Virus record (IMG/VR): IMGVR_UViG_3300008262_000102
Span: 1 to 59,649 of that record
Origin: a virus
Reading direction: 5' to 3' (one strand)
DNA length: 59,649 bases
Every line of letters starts with the position of its first letter. Positions within the stretch are counted from its first letter, which is position 1. The position numbers and the translations under genes are program-made. The notes under the pieces are model-generated. The model had not been told where the DNA came from. It made no database searches and was given only the letters and a program-made list of their open reading frames with translations. This document shows positions 8,222 to 16,712 of this stretch, piece after piece.

Positions 8222-9055
8222 TCAAGTCCACAGGCTTTCGCGAATCTTAATCAGTCGGATCATCATAGCTTCATCTTCTGCTTCGTAGGCCTTTTCGATC
8301 TTTGTAAGCAGTTTGTGTGCCTTGTCGCTGGCTTTACGATCAGCAGGATCTTTTGAGTTTAGGCTGGAAAACATACTGCCTGGATACTTCACACGCATGG
8401 CATCACAGTGAGCACTCCAGCCGCTTGCTTCATATGGATCGGGACGATTGCGATAGGTCACAGTCCACCAGGTATAAAGCTCTATAATTTCCTTAGCGGC
8501 TTTGGCCTGATAAGTTGGCTCTGCTTTATGCTTCTCGCCTTCTTCCAAAAATTCTTCGTTGGTTAATGTTTCAGCCCAACGTAGGTATTCCATGCCAGCT
8601 TCTGGACAACGCCATGTTCTCAAACGTAGCCATCCTTTGCGATACCAGGGAACATTGAACTTGGTCTTAGCATCATCACTCCAAATACAGTGATGCCATG
8701 CTTGTTCTATTTCAACAAAATCCACAAGCTCGTTGAAAAGACAAGGAAGAAAGCGATTGCCCACATCACGCCAAGTGCCCGGCGCAATATCTCGGGGATG
8801 GGCAGTAAGGGCATGGCTGCGAGTAATCCAGCGATTATTAATATAATAGCGAATGTCATTTAGTCGATCTGGTATGTAATAGACAAATTTTTGAAGGTGA
8901 TCCAACCCTTCTTCAGCGATCCAATAGCGGATAGGGTGAGATTTGGCTGAACTGGCATACCAGGCATCCCATTCTTCGCTGGTGCCGCACTTGAGCTTTG
9001 GCGTACCACGAAGCCAATCTGCAAATTTCGAACATGTCCAATAATGACTACGCAT
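8222..9055 (-). CDS. Unknown phage protein, tryptophan-rich (277 aa)
   Basis: Starts MRSHYWTCSKFADWLRGTPK. It is rich in Trp and Tyr (about 15 Trp) with a His pair in QAWHHCIW, and has a helical, charged C-terminus (KAHKLLTKIEKAYEAEDEAM). It has its own consensus promoter and a TTGAGGAA Shine-Dalgarno. I recall similar proteins as hypothetical genes in large phages, but no function. Confidence 0.6.
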   Translation of the reverse strand: MRSHYWTCSKFADWLRGTPKLKCGTSEEWDAWYASSAKSHPIRYWIAEEGLDHLQKFVYYIPDRLNDIRYYINNRWITRSHALTAHPRDIAPGTWRDVGNRFLPCLFNELVDFVEIEQAWHHCIWSDDAKTKFNVPWYRKGWLRLRTWRCPEAGMEYLRWAETLTNEEFLEEGEKHKAEPTYQAKAAKEIIELYTWWTVTYRNRPDPYEASGWSAHCDAMRVKYPGSMFSSLNSKDPADRKASDKAHKLLTKIEKAYEAEDEAMMIRLIKIRESLWT

Positions 9056-9091
9056 TTTTATTCCTCAAAGATTATACTGCCGAACACTTTA

Positions 9092-9120
9092 ATTATACAA
9101 TCTTTTAGAAAACCTGTCAA
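9092..9120 (-). promoter_or_regulatory. Consensus sigma-70 promoter
   Basis: TTGACA (9115-9120), 17 bases, TATAAT (9092-9097) on the minus strand, driving the gene starting at 9055 and its followers. Confidence 0.9.
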
Positions 9121-9137
9121 GATGATTGTTTTTTGAC

Positions 9138-9521
9138 TCAAATTTTTCTCTGATAGCCTGCTAAATTAAGCATGATTGAATATTGTTCATAGGCCTTTTG
9201 CACAGCAGCGTTGGTATGCCTAATGTTTGCTTCTTCACGTTCCTTGTTCATTAAGGTTTCGAACATGTCAATTTCTCCTTGACTATGTCGTTGCCATTTG
9301 AAGAAACGACGTTCCATTTCTATCAGTGTTCGCAGTCGACCTTCTGGAATTTCTAAGGTAATGACCTGCTCAGTTTCAAACTCCACAATGTCATTGCGAA
9401 TAATATCAGCTCGGGATGGTTCTGTAAAGAAACGTGGAGGGTGATAACGTGCTCTACGTTTTTGGTCGTTGAGCACATTCACTTCATAGTTGCGACAGAA
9501 GTCTTTTAATTCGTCAGTCAT
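9138..9521 (-). CDS. Unknown helical protein (127 aa)
   Basis: Basic N-terminus (QKRRARYHPPRFF), then a strongly helical remainder (RLRTLIEMERRFFKWQRH, MNKEREEANIRHTNAAV). It starts 6 bases after the halogenase stop and is probably co-transcribed with it. No family is recognised. Confidence 0.55.
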   Translation of the reverse strand: MTDELKDFCRNYEVNVLNDQKRRARYHPPRFFTEPSRADIIRNDIVEFETEQVITLEIPEGRLRTLIEMERRFFKWQRHSQGEIDMFETLMNKEREEANIRHTNAAVQKAYEQYSIMLNLAGYQRKI

Positions 9522-9527
9522 AGGATG

Positions 9528-11033
9528 TTAGGTGTTGGTGTCTGTTGGTGCTACAAAATTGTTAAAATAATCTAAAATTTCTTTATGGGAAACAAACTCA
9601 TTTGTCTGAACGTGTTCGGGGGACGTTAATATGTATGGAACATAGTAATCTTTCATGATATCATAATACTTAGACAAATCTACAAGTCTCAGACCATGTA
9701 ATACCTGCATCCAGCTTCTATCAGTGAACATACTGAAATCAATTTCGGGAGATTTTCCCTGATGTAGTTGTTCTAGAATTACTGCTAATCTTTCTGGAGG
9801 TGGGTAATTCTTTTGAAAGTCTCTCCAAAATTCAGTATCCTGTCGCTTGGTCATGTAGTGTAGATAAACAAATTCTAGTATGTTAGTGTTGCGATCGAGG
9901 CATCGCTTGTTAAGGTCTTCTTCGAACTTGAGGTCAGTGGTATTGAATCCATCACAATTTAAAAAATCAATAACATTCAACGCACTGACCCAAATGTTTG
10001 TGGCTTCCAACGGTTCTAAGAATCCTGCACTTAGTCCAACCGCCATGGAATTTCCCACCTTGGTCTTTTCATATGTGCCTGCTTCGAACTTAAAAATTTT
10101 AGGCACAGTAAGTTGTTGACCAAAAAATTCCTGTGCTTCTTCGAGAGCTTCTTGATCTGAACAGAATTTTGAATTATACACGTACCCGCATCCGTATCTA
10201 CCGTTTACAGGAATTCTCCATATCCAACCATTCTTCATACAGAATGCATCAGTCACTGGTGAAATGTTATTGTCGTGCTCGATGAAAAACGGCATCGCTC
10301 TGTCAAGACCACAGCTGTCTGCATAACTGTTCCATTTGACTTTGTGATGTTTTCCAATTACTAATCGAGCAAATCCTGAACAGTCAAATACAAAGTCGCA
10401 GGCTAATTCACTGTCATCATCTAAAATTATATGGGTAATAATGTTATCACCTCGGAATTCTTTAACTCGTGCATCTATATGATGTATGCCCTTGTTAGCT
10501 GCAAACTTTGATAGATACGTTGCTAATAGCCTTGCATCAAAATGCAAAGAAAACTGTCCGTGATGATTTAAAGGAAACGCATCAAGGGATGAATCTTTGT
10601 CTGTCCAGGTAAATGGTACACGATTTTCCTTTGACATTTTTTCATACACTGATAAATCTTGTGAATCGCTGTCAGCGATAGACGCTTGCAATGACAGCAA
10701 CTTGTCAATCAAGTTTTGATGTACAGGAATTGGATTATGAACTTCGTCTTTGTATATAAAACTATGGAAATAACTTTGTCCGTCGTTGTTCCAGTTGGCA
10801 AAATTAATTCCTAATTTGAATGTGGCCTTGCATTCTCTAATTAAATCTGTGATTGGAATGTCCAACATGTCGAGAATATTTGTTAAGAATGGCACGGAGC
10901 CTTCGCCAGCACCTAAAATACCAATTTCGCCACTTTCTATAAGTGTTACGTCATAGTGTGGATAGAATTTTTTAGCAAATAACGCAGTAAACCAGCCAGC
11001 GGTTCCACCACCGATTATATAAACTTTTTTCAT
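9528..11033 (-). CDS. Flavin-dependent (tryptophan-type) halogenase
   Basis: 501 residues, the normal length. The FAD dinucleotide motif is IIGGGTAGW (residues 6-14). The catalytic lysine is in CKATFKLGINFANW (Lys73). The WxWxIP signature of flavin halogenases is WIWRIP (270-275), and the catalytic glutamate lies in LEPLEATNI (Glu343). All active-site landmarks are thus intact. The family uses FADH2 and O2 to make HOCl/HOBr that is carried by the lysine to an aromatic substrate; viral members exist, such as VirX1 from a cyanophage. The substrate is unknown. A TATAAATA late element lies 5 bases before its ATG, and a radical SAM gene sits directly upstream. Confidence 0.92.
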   Translation of the reverse strand: MKKVYIIGGGTAGWFTALFAKKFYPHYDVTLIESGEIGILGAGEGSVPFLTNILDMLDIPITDLIRECKATFKLGINFANWNNDGQSYFHSFIYKDEVHNPIPVHQNLIDKLLSLQASIADSDSQDLSVYEKMSKENRVPFTWTDKDSSLDAFPLNHHGQFSLHFDARLLATYLSKFAANKGIHHIDARVKEFRGDNIITHIILDDDSELACDFVFDCSGFARLVIGKHHKVKWNSYADSCGLDRAMPFFIEHDNNISPVTDAFCMKNGWIWRIPVNGRYGCGYVYNSKFCSDQEALEEAQEFFGQQLTVPKIFKFEAGTYEKTKVGNSMAVGLSAGFLEPLEATNIWVSALNVIDFLNCDGFNTTDLKFEEDLNKRCLDRNTNILEFVYLHYMTKRQDTEFWRDFQKNYPPPERLAVILEQLHQGKSPEIDFSMFTDRSWMQVLHGLRLVDLSKYYDIMKDYYVPYILTSPEHVQTNEFVSHKEILDYFNNFVAPTDTNT

Positions 11034-11038
11034 GCAAT

Positions 11039-11046
11039 TATTTATA
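11039..11046 (-). promoter_or_regulatory. T4-type late promoter (TATAAATA), leaderless, for the halogenase
   Basis: Exact TATAAATA ending 5 bases before the halogenase ATG; with T4 spacing +1 is the A of ATG. It contains the stop codon of the upstream radical SAM gene. Confidence 0.65.
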
Positions 11047-12124
11047 TGCTGTATTTTTGCATAATTTTTTTATAAACCTCAGGCTGTGCAGCTTTGGGAG
11101 CGCACAGTCCGCACCAGCAACTGGATTTATCACAGATAATATCTGGCAACGTGTTAGTTTCCAATTTTTGTTTGAGATCTTTTAATAATGCTTCACTGTT
11201 TTTGAGATACCCTAACACTCCGACTTTGCTGTCTAGGTTCATTCTACAGTCTTTATTAGTGAAAATTTCTCCAGTTGTTTGCCTTATGTACAGAAAGAAT
11301 CGATTAACTGAACAGGTCCAACCTTTGAATCTATTGTTTTTAATATAGGTAGTACCGCTGTCAACATCAGTACACAGTGTTTCGCCGCCACAACAGGCCC
11401 GACCCTTGGATGACAAATCAATACCGTTTTTAAAAAAAGATATTACCTTAGTGGTCATTGATACCTGTTTGGTTCCGGTTAGGAATTCAGATTGTTCGGG
11501 AGTGTAATTGAATTTAAAATTGGTCCACCCGTGATCTAGTTGGCGTGTGATATATTTCACATCGTTATTTTTACACCACTCAATTTGATCTAAACATACT
11601 TGCCATTTTTTAGGGTGCATGAGTACAGACACTTGGAAATTTTTATTGCTGTCTTTTAAATATTTCACATTTTGCCTAAACATATCCTGCTGCTTTACAA
11701 GGCTCTCGGAATGAAAACTCATGGTAAAGTAATCGACTAGGTCTGCAATTTTTTTCCAACGCTCTGGACTGGTTATGCCATTAGTAATTAAACCAATGTT
11801 AAGATTCCAATTATGATACAACGACTTTTTACTTTTTATATATTCAAGTATTTCTAAAATATGAGGATGGAAAATACTTTCTCCACCTTGTATATTCAAT
11901 GTAGCGAATCTAATATGATCCGGACGTGAACACATGTATAAATTCAAGTACTCCACAATAAAATCAACGGTGCTGAGACTGTCTTCCAAGCTAGGATGAT
12001 CTTGGCTGTTGTCATGACCGTCACCGCAGTAACTACAATCCAGATTGCATTTTAATGTAGATTCCCATGCTACCTGGAAAGAGTTATGAGAATTAGTTTG
12101 ATCTATGTAGTTGAAGTCGGGCAC
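11042..12124 (-). CDS. Radical SAM enzyme with Cys-rich C-terminus (paralogue of the gene at 19746)
   Basis: 360 residues from a GTG start. The CxxxCxxC cluster motif is CNLDCSYC (Cys26, 30, 33), followed by a GGE-type motif (NIQGGESIF). The C-terminal third holds CCGG, CSVN, C-R-M-N-L-D-S-K and a final CWCGLCAPK, which should bind an auxiliary Fe-S cluster (SPASM-like). The 19746 protein shares length, the CCGG, CSVNW/R, LDSK and C-x-CGLC-x-PK blocks, so these are true paralogues on opposite strands. SPASM-type enzymes usually modify peptides or proteins; the substrate here is unknown. Confidence 0.85.
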   Translation of the reverse strand: MPDFNYIDQTNSHNSFQVAWESTLKCNLDCSYCGDGHDNSQDHPSLEDSLSTVDFIVEYLNLYMCSRPDHIRFATLNIQGGESIFHPHILEILEYIKSKKSLYHNWNLNIGLITNGITSPERWKKIADLVDYFTMSFHSESLVKQQDMFRQNVKYLKDSNKNFQVSVLMHPKKWQVCLDQIEWCKNNDVKYITRQLDHGWTNFKFNYTPEQSEFLTGTKQVSMTTKVISFFKNGIDLSSKGRACCGGETLCTDVDSGTTYIKNNRFKGWTCSVNRFFLYIRQTTGEIFTNKDCRMNLDSKVGVLGYLKNSEALLKDLKQKLETNTLPDIICDKSSCWCGLCAPKAAQPEVYKKIMQKYSI

Positions 12125-12130
12125 AAGATT

Positions 12131-12138
12131 TGCTTATA
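12131..12138 (-). promoter_or_regulatory. Possible degenerate late promoter (TATAAGCA)
   Basis: TATAAGCA ends 6 bases before the GTG of the radical SAM gene. Two mismatches from TATAAATA make it weak evidence. Confidence 0.25.
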
Positions 12139-12141
12139 AAA

Positions 12142-12825
12142 TCAGTGATTAACTGTTAAATTATCAGCCATAGGAAAGATTGTGGCGATGGCCTTGGCAC
12201 AGGCAACAGCTACCAGCTGATGTTCTTTCTGTGTGCCATTTGCCGAACGCAGTTCAATGAAGTGTATCCATGAACGCAGTGTGCCATTCATATACAAGCG
12301 GCTCACTGTGTTGCCTTCTGGTAATACTACACGAGCTTGTTCTTTGGCTATGCCTTTAGACACAGCCCATTCGTATGTTGACTTTGCAAGTTCAATGAGC
12401 TCTCGTTGTCTACGAGACCATTCTTCTTGTAACATTGTATCACCAATTGTTGGTTCCAACTCGACTGAGTTTTGTCTGTTCTTTGGATCTTGCTTTCGTG
12501 CTTCTCTAACCACAAACGAGAGATCTTTAGTAGGGTCAGCATATCGCTGGCTGAACTCTTGGAAGGCAAAGCTTCTGTGACGCAGGATCTGTCTGGCGAT
12601 ATCTCTAGTTGTGGTGATTTCAACGCAGGCTGAAACCATTTCCAAGGGACTCCAGTGTGCGTGTTTAACAAGATATCGTATAAGCTTCTCTGATGTCTCT
12701 GTATTGAGCTGGTTGCTTGGGTTGCTGACACGGGCGCAATACGCAATGAGTTCCTGCGCATCGTCGATGCCAAGGTCTGCAAATTCTGCGGTGGGCTGAC
12801 TATAGGATAAGAGTTTAACATTCAT
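12142..12825 (-). CDS. thyX: Flavin-dependent thymidylate synthase ThyX
   Basis: 227 residues. The ThyX signature RHRxxSxxExSxRY appears as RHRSFAFQEFSQRY (82-95), with LRHR, the N-terminal YCARVSNP block and a C-terminal RSANGTQKEHQ-type block. It makes dTMP from dUMP using methylene-THF and FAD/NADPH, supporting phage DNA synthesis. It starts 1 base after the preceding virion-like gene stop. Confidence 0.95.
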   Translation of the reverse strand: MNVKLLSYSQPTAEFADLGIDDAQELIAYCARVSNPSNQLNTETSEKLIRYLVKHAHWSPLEMVSACVEITTTRDIARQILRHRSFAFQEFSQRYADPTKDLSFVVREARKQDPKNRQNSVELEPTIGDTMLQEEWSRRQRELIELAKSTYEWAVSKGIAKEQARVVLPEGNTVSRLYMNGTLRSWIHFIELRSANGTQKEHQLVAVACAKAIATIFPMADNLTVNH

Positions 12826-13320
12826 TTAGGTTTCTTTCAAAATTTTCATTAGTTTTTCTTTTTCAAGAAGGTCTCGTTCCAGTTCTACATACTGCTCACG
12901 TAATTCCTGAAGTTGTTTCCAGCGTGACTCTAATTCCGGATTGGGTGTAAGGATAGCCAGTCGCTGTTCAATCTTGTCTATAGCTTCACTGAGACTCTTA
13001 CCTCCGATTTTGATATCAGCACCCTTCTTCATAGTTAACCCATCGGCATCTATATGCACAGTAGTAGGATTACTATTGATCGTATACCCCGCAGTACCGT
13101 TGGTGGTGTAGACATAAGGAGTAGTAATACTACCCGAGGTAATACCAACATTCGAAGTAAACGTACTAGGATCGAGGGTGATAGTGTCTGTGCCCATACT
13201 GGTTCCTATGTTATAGGAAGACCAATTTGGCACAGCACCATACCCACCAATGGTGCCAGCCGCACCACTGCCAACGAAGACAGTGTCCTGATTATGCTGA
13301 CTTTGCTTCTTTGCGGGCAT
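12826..13320 (-). CDS. Small virion-type protein with coiled-coil C-terminus
   Basis: 164 residues. The first 100 residues are Gly/Thr/Ser-rich short beta strands (GTIGGYGAVPNWSSYNIG, PYVYTTNGTAGYTI), then KKGADIKIGGKSLSEAI and a charged coiled coil (LESRWKQLQELREQYVELER). This layout is common for small T4-like virion structural proteins. It overlaps the Hc1-like gene by 29 bases. Confidence 0.55.
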   Translation of the reverse strand: MPAKKQSQHNQDTVFVGSGAAGTIGGYGAVPNWSSYNIGTSMGTDTITLDPSTFTSNVGITSGSITTPYVYTTNGTAGYTINSNPTTVHIDADGLTMKKGADIKIGGKSLSEAIDKIEQRLAILTPNPELESRWKQLQELREQYVELERDLLEKEKLMKILKET

Positions 13321-13486
13321 TTTTTTCTTCGGTGATTTCGTTGCGGCGAGCTTTAACTGCCTTACCTACTTCCTGAAGAGCTTTGCGGGCACGAGTTCCT
13401 GCGGCGTTATTACCTGCGGCAAATTTAGCATCCTCTGATAGAAACGCTTCCATTGCTGCTTTTAATTGTTCTACTGTGTTTGACAT
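13292..13486 (-). CDS. Small basic histone H1-like (Hc1-type) DNA-binding protein
   Basis: 64 residues from MSNTVEQL, chosen because AAAGGAAAA precedes it. The core KFAAGNNAAGTRARKALQEV followed by KAVKARRNEI matches the GN-AAGTR-RK-LQEL pattern of small bacterial Hc1-type histone-like proteins. It ends in a basic Lys/Arg-rich tail. Such proteins coat DNA; a role in phage DNA condensation or host nucleoid change is inferred. Its 3-prime end overlaps the next gene. Confidence 0.65.
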   Translation of the reverse strand: MSNTVEQLKAAMEAFLSEDAKFAAGNNAAGTRARKALQEVGKAVKARRNEITEEKNARKEAKSA

Positions 13487-13514
13487 GTTTTTTCCTTTGG
13501 TTAATGTTACTGCT

Positions 13515-14285
13515 TCATCCGGTTCTGATATGATTAATAAACCACCCAATCAAATCCCATTCTTTGGGACTTTTTTGAGTCGTATAACTACCAGCAGCCC
13601 CGTGATGATTGTTATGCCAACCTTCTCCTAAACTGATCAGGTTAGCTATCCAGCTGTTTGTGCTGAAATCTTTGGTGTCATAATTACGATACCCATGACT
13701 GTGACCTAACACATTTACCACACTTGTGGTGTTAAGTGCAATTGTAGCAGGTAAAGAATATAAAAACAACCCCATTATTGGATCTATGAAAAATAAAATA
13801 GTTACCGGTATCAATAACAATTTAAAATAGTTATCGTGAATCCATCTTTGAAACTGGTTTCTTGAAAGATCTTTTACATAGCTGATTGGAATTTTAACTT
13901 TAGGGGAGCCGTATCCAGTCCACACAGATAAAATACCTCTGAACGATAATTTTCCATTTCGATAAGAGCTGTGTGGGTCATTGGCTTGATCGGAAAATCC
14001 GTGATGTGATCGGTGTACAGCTACCCATGCAATCGGAGAACCTACTGTAGCGTATATACTTGTGATAGATAGAATTTTTTCTATAACCGGAGTTGTTGTA
14101 AACGACCGATGACTGAGTAATCTATGTAAGCCGACACTGATGCCAATAGGACAGAAAATCACAAACATCAAATACGAAAGTATCAGTAGATATAGTGGCC
14201 CAGTGGTCACCGCATAATAGATCGCAAATACAGACAACAACAAGTTGATGAATTGTATAGTTCTAATTTTTTGATTGGTAGTCAT
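13515..14285 (-). CDS. Membrane fatty-acid desaturase (delta-9 / stearoyl-CoA type)
   Basis: 256 residues from ATG in GAGGGAGCATG. The three His boxes of the family are present: HRLLSH (54-59), HRSHH (91-95) and HNNHH near residue 225. Two hydrophobic hairpins separate them (LLLSVFAIYYAV..., KLLLIPVTILFF...), giving about four membrane helices. The enzymes are di-iron, membrane-bound and desaturate acyl chains. Start and stop overlap as ATGA with the upstream gene, so translation is coupled. In a phage it could alter membrane fluidity or an acyl group on a product; that is inference. Confidence 0.88.
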   Translation of the reverse strand: MTTNQKIRTIQFINLLLSVFAIYYAVTTGPLYLLILSYLMFVIFCPIGISVGLHRLLSHRSFTTTPVIEKILSITSIYATVGSPIAWVAVHRSHHGFSDQANDPHSSYRNGKLSFRGILSVWTGYGSPKVKIPISYVKDLSRNQFQRWIHDNYFKLLLIPVTILFFIDPIMGLFLYSLPATIALNTTSVVNVLGHSHGYRNYDTKDFSTNSWIANLISLGEGWHNNHHGAAGSYTTQKSPKEWDLIGWFINHIRTG

Positions 14286-14896
14286 GCTCCCTCTGATAAC
14301 TCTTGCCATTGATCGTGAGATAATATTGTGGGGTTCCATTCATCAAACAATCCTGCTCTTTGTTCATAGTAGACAAAATTTTGCCAACATTGTTGAACCA
14401 TCCACGGACAGGTTTGTATATATCCTTCTGGCTCGACCCACATGTTATTACTGGACTCACGCATCATCTTTTTCCAAAGATTCCACCAACCCTTGCCGCC
14501 TCGATTTCGATTCTGCATGGTAATGATATACAAGTCGTAATGATTTATATCTATCAACGGCTTTACAATTCTCTCGTGATGTAGTTTATAAGACTCGACC
14601 ATGTTGTGCCTACTGCATCTAAATTCAGGAAACAGGTAAAGTCGATTGGCCATGCGGGCGACATTATTTGGAAATTTTCCGTTGTTATAAACACCTGCCA
14701 TGATGATAGGTTTGTCAGTGGCCTTTTGGTAAACAACCACGTACCCGCTGTGATCTTTTATGATGAGTTTTTCTTTTGTATAGTTTTGTCGCAGCCAGTT
14801 ATCTTCTTCCAAGCAAATAGATCTTACTCGTTCGAATTCATCACAGGTATCATGATAGATAACATGGTATGTGTTTTCGTATGAAAAAACGCTCAA
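14282..14896 (-). CDS. Unknown protein, possible GNAT-like or viral host-range protein
   Basis: 204 residues. It has an N-terminal alpha/beta part (VVVYQKATDKPIIMAGVYNN, then RMANRLYLFPEFRCSRHNMV) reminiscent of acyltransferase folds, but without a convincing acetyl-CoA loop. The C-terminal part is Trp-rich (GGKGWWNLWKKMM). It forms a coupled pair with the desaturase. Confidence 0.45.
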   Translation of the reverse strand: MSVFSYENTYHVIYHDTCDEFERVRSICLEEDNWLRQNYTKEKLIIKDHSGYVVVYQKATDKPIIMAGVYNNGKFPNNVARMANRLYLFPEFRCSRHNMVESYKLHHERIVKPLIDINHYDLYIITMQNRNRGGKGWWNLWKKMMRESSNNMWVEPEGYIQTCPWMVQQCWQNFVYYEQRAGLFDEWNPTILSHDQWQELSEGA

Positions 14897-14912
14897 ACTA
14901 TATCCCTTATAT

Positions 14913-15019
14913 TGGTGTGGTCGGTAGGATTCGAACCTACAAAGCGATGTCTAAGACGTTGCCCTTACCCAAATGCGTTTCACAACGGACCGGAGGTATG
15001 CCATTCCACTCACGACCAC
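14913..15019 (-). ncRNA. tRNA-like RNA with normal acceptor and T arm but abnormal core
   Basis: On the minus strand GTGGTCG pairs perfectly with CGACCAC, followed by A and an encoded CCA, and the T arm GTAGG-TTCGAAT-CCTAC is canonical. The remaining 70 or so bases are too long for a tRNA core: I find a short D-like arm, a CGTT-GTGA-AACG hairpin with a GNRA loop and a TAAG...CTTA stem, but no acceptable 7-base anticodon loop. It could be a type II tRNA with an insertion, or a tRNA-like RNA of other function. No other tRNA is near it. Confidence 0.5.
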
Positions 15020-15064
15020 TCATACAGTATATAACCGTAAACGCAAAAGGTCAAGCATTTTGTA

Positions 15065-15072
15065 GTTAAATA
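15065..15072 (+). promoter_or_regulatory. Possible late promoter element (GTTAAATA)
   Basis: GTTAAATA on the plus strand, 10 bases before the ATG of the first gene of the plus-strand radical SAM operon. It has two mismatches to TATAAATA. Confidence 0.35.
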
Positions 15073-15082
15073 CTGTCAGAAT

Positions 15083-16108
15083 ATGACGCACGACTTTACC
15101 AAGATACCTTTTGACCGCATAGTAAGATTTGGACAACGTACCATGCTGGACAGGCCACTGTTTAGTATCAGTTGGATTCTGGGACGCTTCTGTAACTACA
15201 ACTGTTCATACTGCTGGCCGTATGCCCGCAGTGATAAAATTGATTATCAACCATTTGAAGTATATACCAATGCCATAGATGAAATCAAATCACAGGCACG
15301 GGCTAATGGATTCAATGAGTTTCACTGGAGTTTCTCAGGCGGGGAGCCTACTGCTTATAAACAGCTGCCCCAACTCATGCGGTATATGCAAGACGATCTT
15401 CAAAGTCCGTACCAGAGCATACACATGACCACTAATCTTTCACCCGGATCTAAGTGGTGGAACACATGGTGTGCCAACACAGACATGGTACAACGTCGCA
15501 GTATCACAGCCAGCTTTCATGCAGAATTTGCCAAGGAGCAGGAGTTCGGAGACAAATGCCTGCAATTGATCTACGAGCGAGTACATGTCACAATAAATCA
15601 AGTAATGGTGCCTGACCAATTTTGGTCTTTGTATGAACGCTGCCAACGATTCCATGCTCGTGGAATTAATGTGACACTGAAACCTCAGAGTGATCCTACT
15701 GCCAGCGGCATTGTTCAAGGATACACTGATGAAATGATACACATCATGCAGACAGGGTTTCCACAGCAGTCAATAGACGGAGAACTTTATCAAATAGCTT
15801 TATATGATGACACCGGCGCAGAATATCTTTTTGATCAAGCAGAGAGATTTAATGCATTTGGATTTAATAAGTTTCAAGAATGGACTTGCAATAGCGGATA
15901 TCAAAGTGTTATAATAAGAAGTAACGAAGTGAAACGATCGTATAGCTGTCACGATCAGCCCTTGGGAACATTGACTCAGGGATTTAAATTGTTTAATAGT
16001 CCACAGAATTGTGAGACTGCCAATTGCGTGAGTTCGGCAGATTCTAAGATCCCAAAATGGAAAAATATACATTTTGCAAACAACAATGAAAAGAATAAAT
16101 CTATCTAA
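15083..16108 (+). CDS. Radical SAM enzyme (operon A, gene 1)
   Basis: 341 residues. Cluster motif CNYNCSYC (Cys37, 41, 44), then FSGGEPT for SAM binding, with further Cys near the C-terminus (EWTCNSGY, SYSCHD, CETANC) that may hold an extra cluster. It opens a run of seven overlapping plus-strand genes ending at 21894. Its last 23 bases overlap the QueC-like gene. Substrate unknown; the family norm is radical chemistry on a peptide, protein or cofactor. Confidence 0.85.
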   Translation: MTHDFTKIPFDRIVRFGQRTMLDRPLFSISWILGRFCNYNCSYCWPYARSDKIDYQPFEVYTNAIDEIKSQARANGFNEFHWSFSGGEPTAYKQLPQLMRYMQDDLQSPYQSIHMTTNLSPGSKWWNTWCANTDMVQRRSITASFHAEFAKEQEFGDKCLQLIYERVHVTINQVMVPDQFWSLYERCQRFHARGINVTLKPQSDPTASGIVQGYTDEMIHIMQTGFPQQSIDGELYQIALYDDTGAEYLFDQAERFNAFGFNKFQEWTCNSGYQSVIIRSNEVKRSYSCHDQPLGTLTQGFKLFNSPQNCETANCVSSADSKIPKWKNIHFANNNEKNKSI

Positions 16109-16712
16109 TGATACTGTGGTAGACATACCAGATGGCCCTATTGGTATCAGTTGCTCTGGCGGCGTAGATAGTTCTCTATTGCTGTACATCCTTATGGCAA
16201 ATTGCACAGACACTATACACGTTTTTACTCTCTCAAACGACCGCAAGGGTCGGGCCAATGCAGTTATAGTTCCTAAAGTTATTGAACGATGCATTCAGCT
16301 CACTGGTAATTTAAATGTCATACAACATTCTTATTATGCAGCAGATCAAATAGAAAATACATTGTTTGATGTTCCGCGTGAGTATCTAAAAAACAAAACT
16401 ATCAACTGCATCTTTTTTGCAATCACGGCAAACCCACCCGCTGACGTGGTCTTTGCTGCACAAGGTTCAGAGCACAGTAATAGAGATCCGCTGACAATCA
16501 AAAAAGAAATCGAACACAACGGGTTTCTGTACCAACCGTTTGTAAACAAAGATAAAAAAACGATTGCAGAAATTTATAAACAATTGAATTTAATGGAAGC
16601 ACTATTTCCTGTAACACGTAGCTGTGAACAGGTAGGGAAATTAGAGTACTACGACCATTGCGGCAAATGTTGGTGGTGTGAAGAAAGACAATGGGGGTTT
16701 GGTCGTGTCTGA
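16086..16712 (+). CDS. QueC-like N-type ATP pyrophosphatase (operon A, gene 2)
   Basis: 208 residues from the ATG at 16086; a TTG 12 bases upstream is possible. The PP-loop SGGVDSS lies near residue 26 and the C-terminus has the Cys cluster CGKCWWCEERQWGF. Both features match the QueC/ATP-PPase family, which adenylates a carboxylate or activates a substrate with ATP, in QueC for nitrile formation. A paralogue with the same CGKCWWCEER tail lies at 25296. The substrate is not predictable; the tight overlap with radical SAM genes suggests joint action. Confidence 0.8.
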   Translation: MKRINLSNDTVVDIPDGPIGISCSGGVDSSLLLYILMANCTDTIHVFTLSNDRKGRANAVIVPKVIERCIQLTGNLNVIQHSYYAADQIENTLFDVPREYLKNKTINCIFFAITANPPADVVFAAQGSEHSNRDPLTIKKEIEHNGFLYQPFVNKDKKTIAEIYKQLNLMEALFPVTRSCEQVGKLEYYDHCGKCWWCEERQWGFGRV

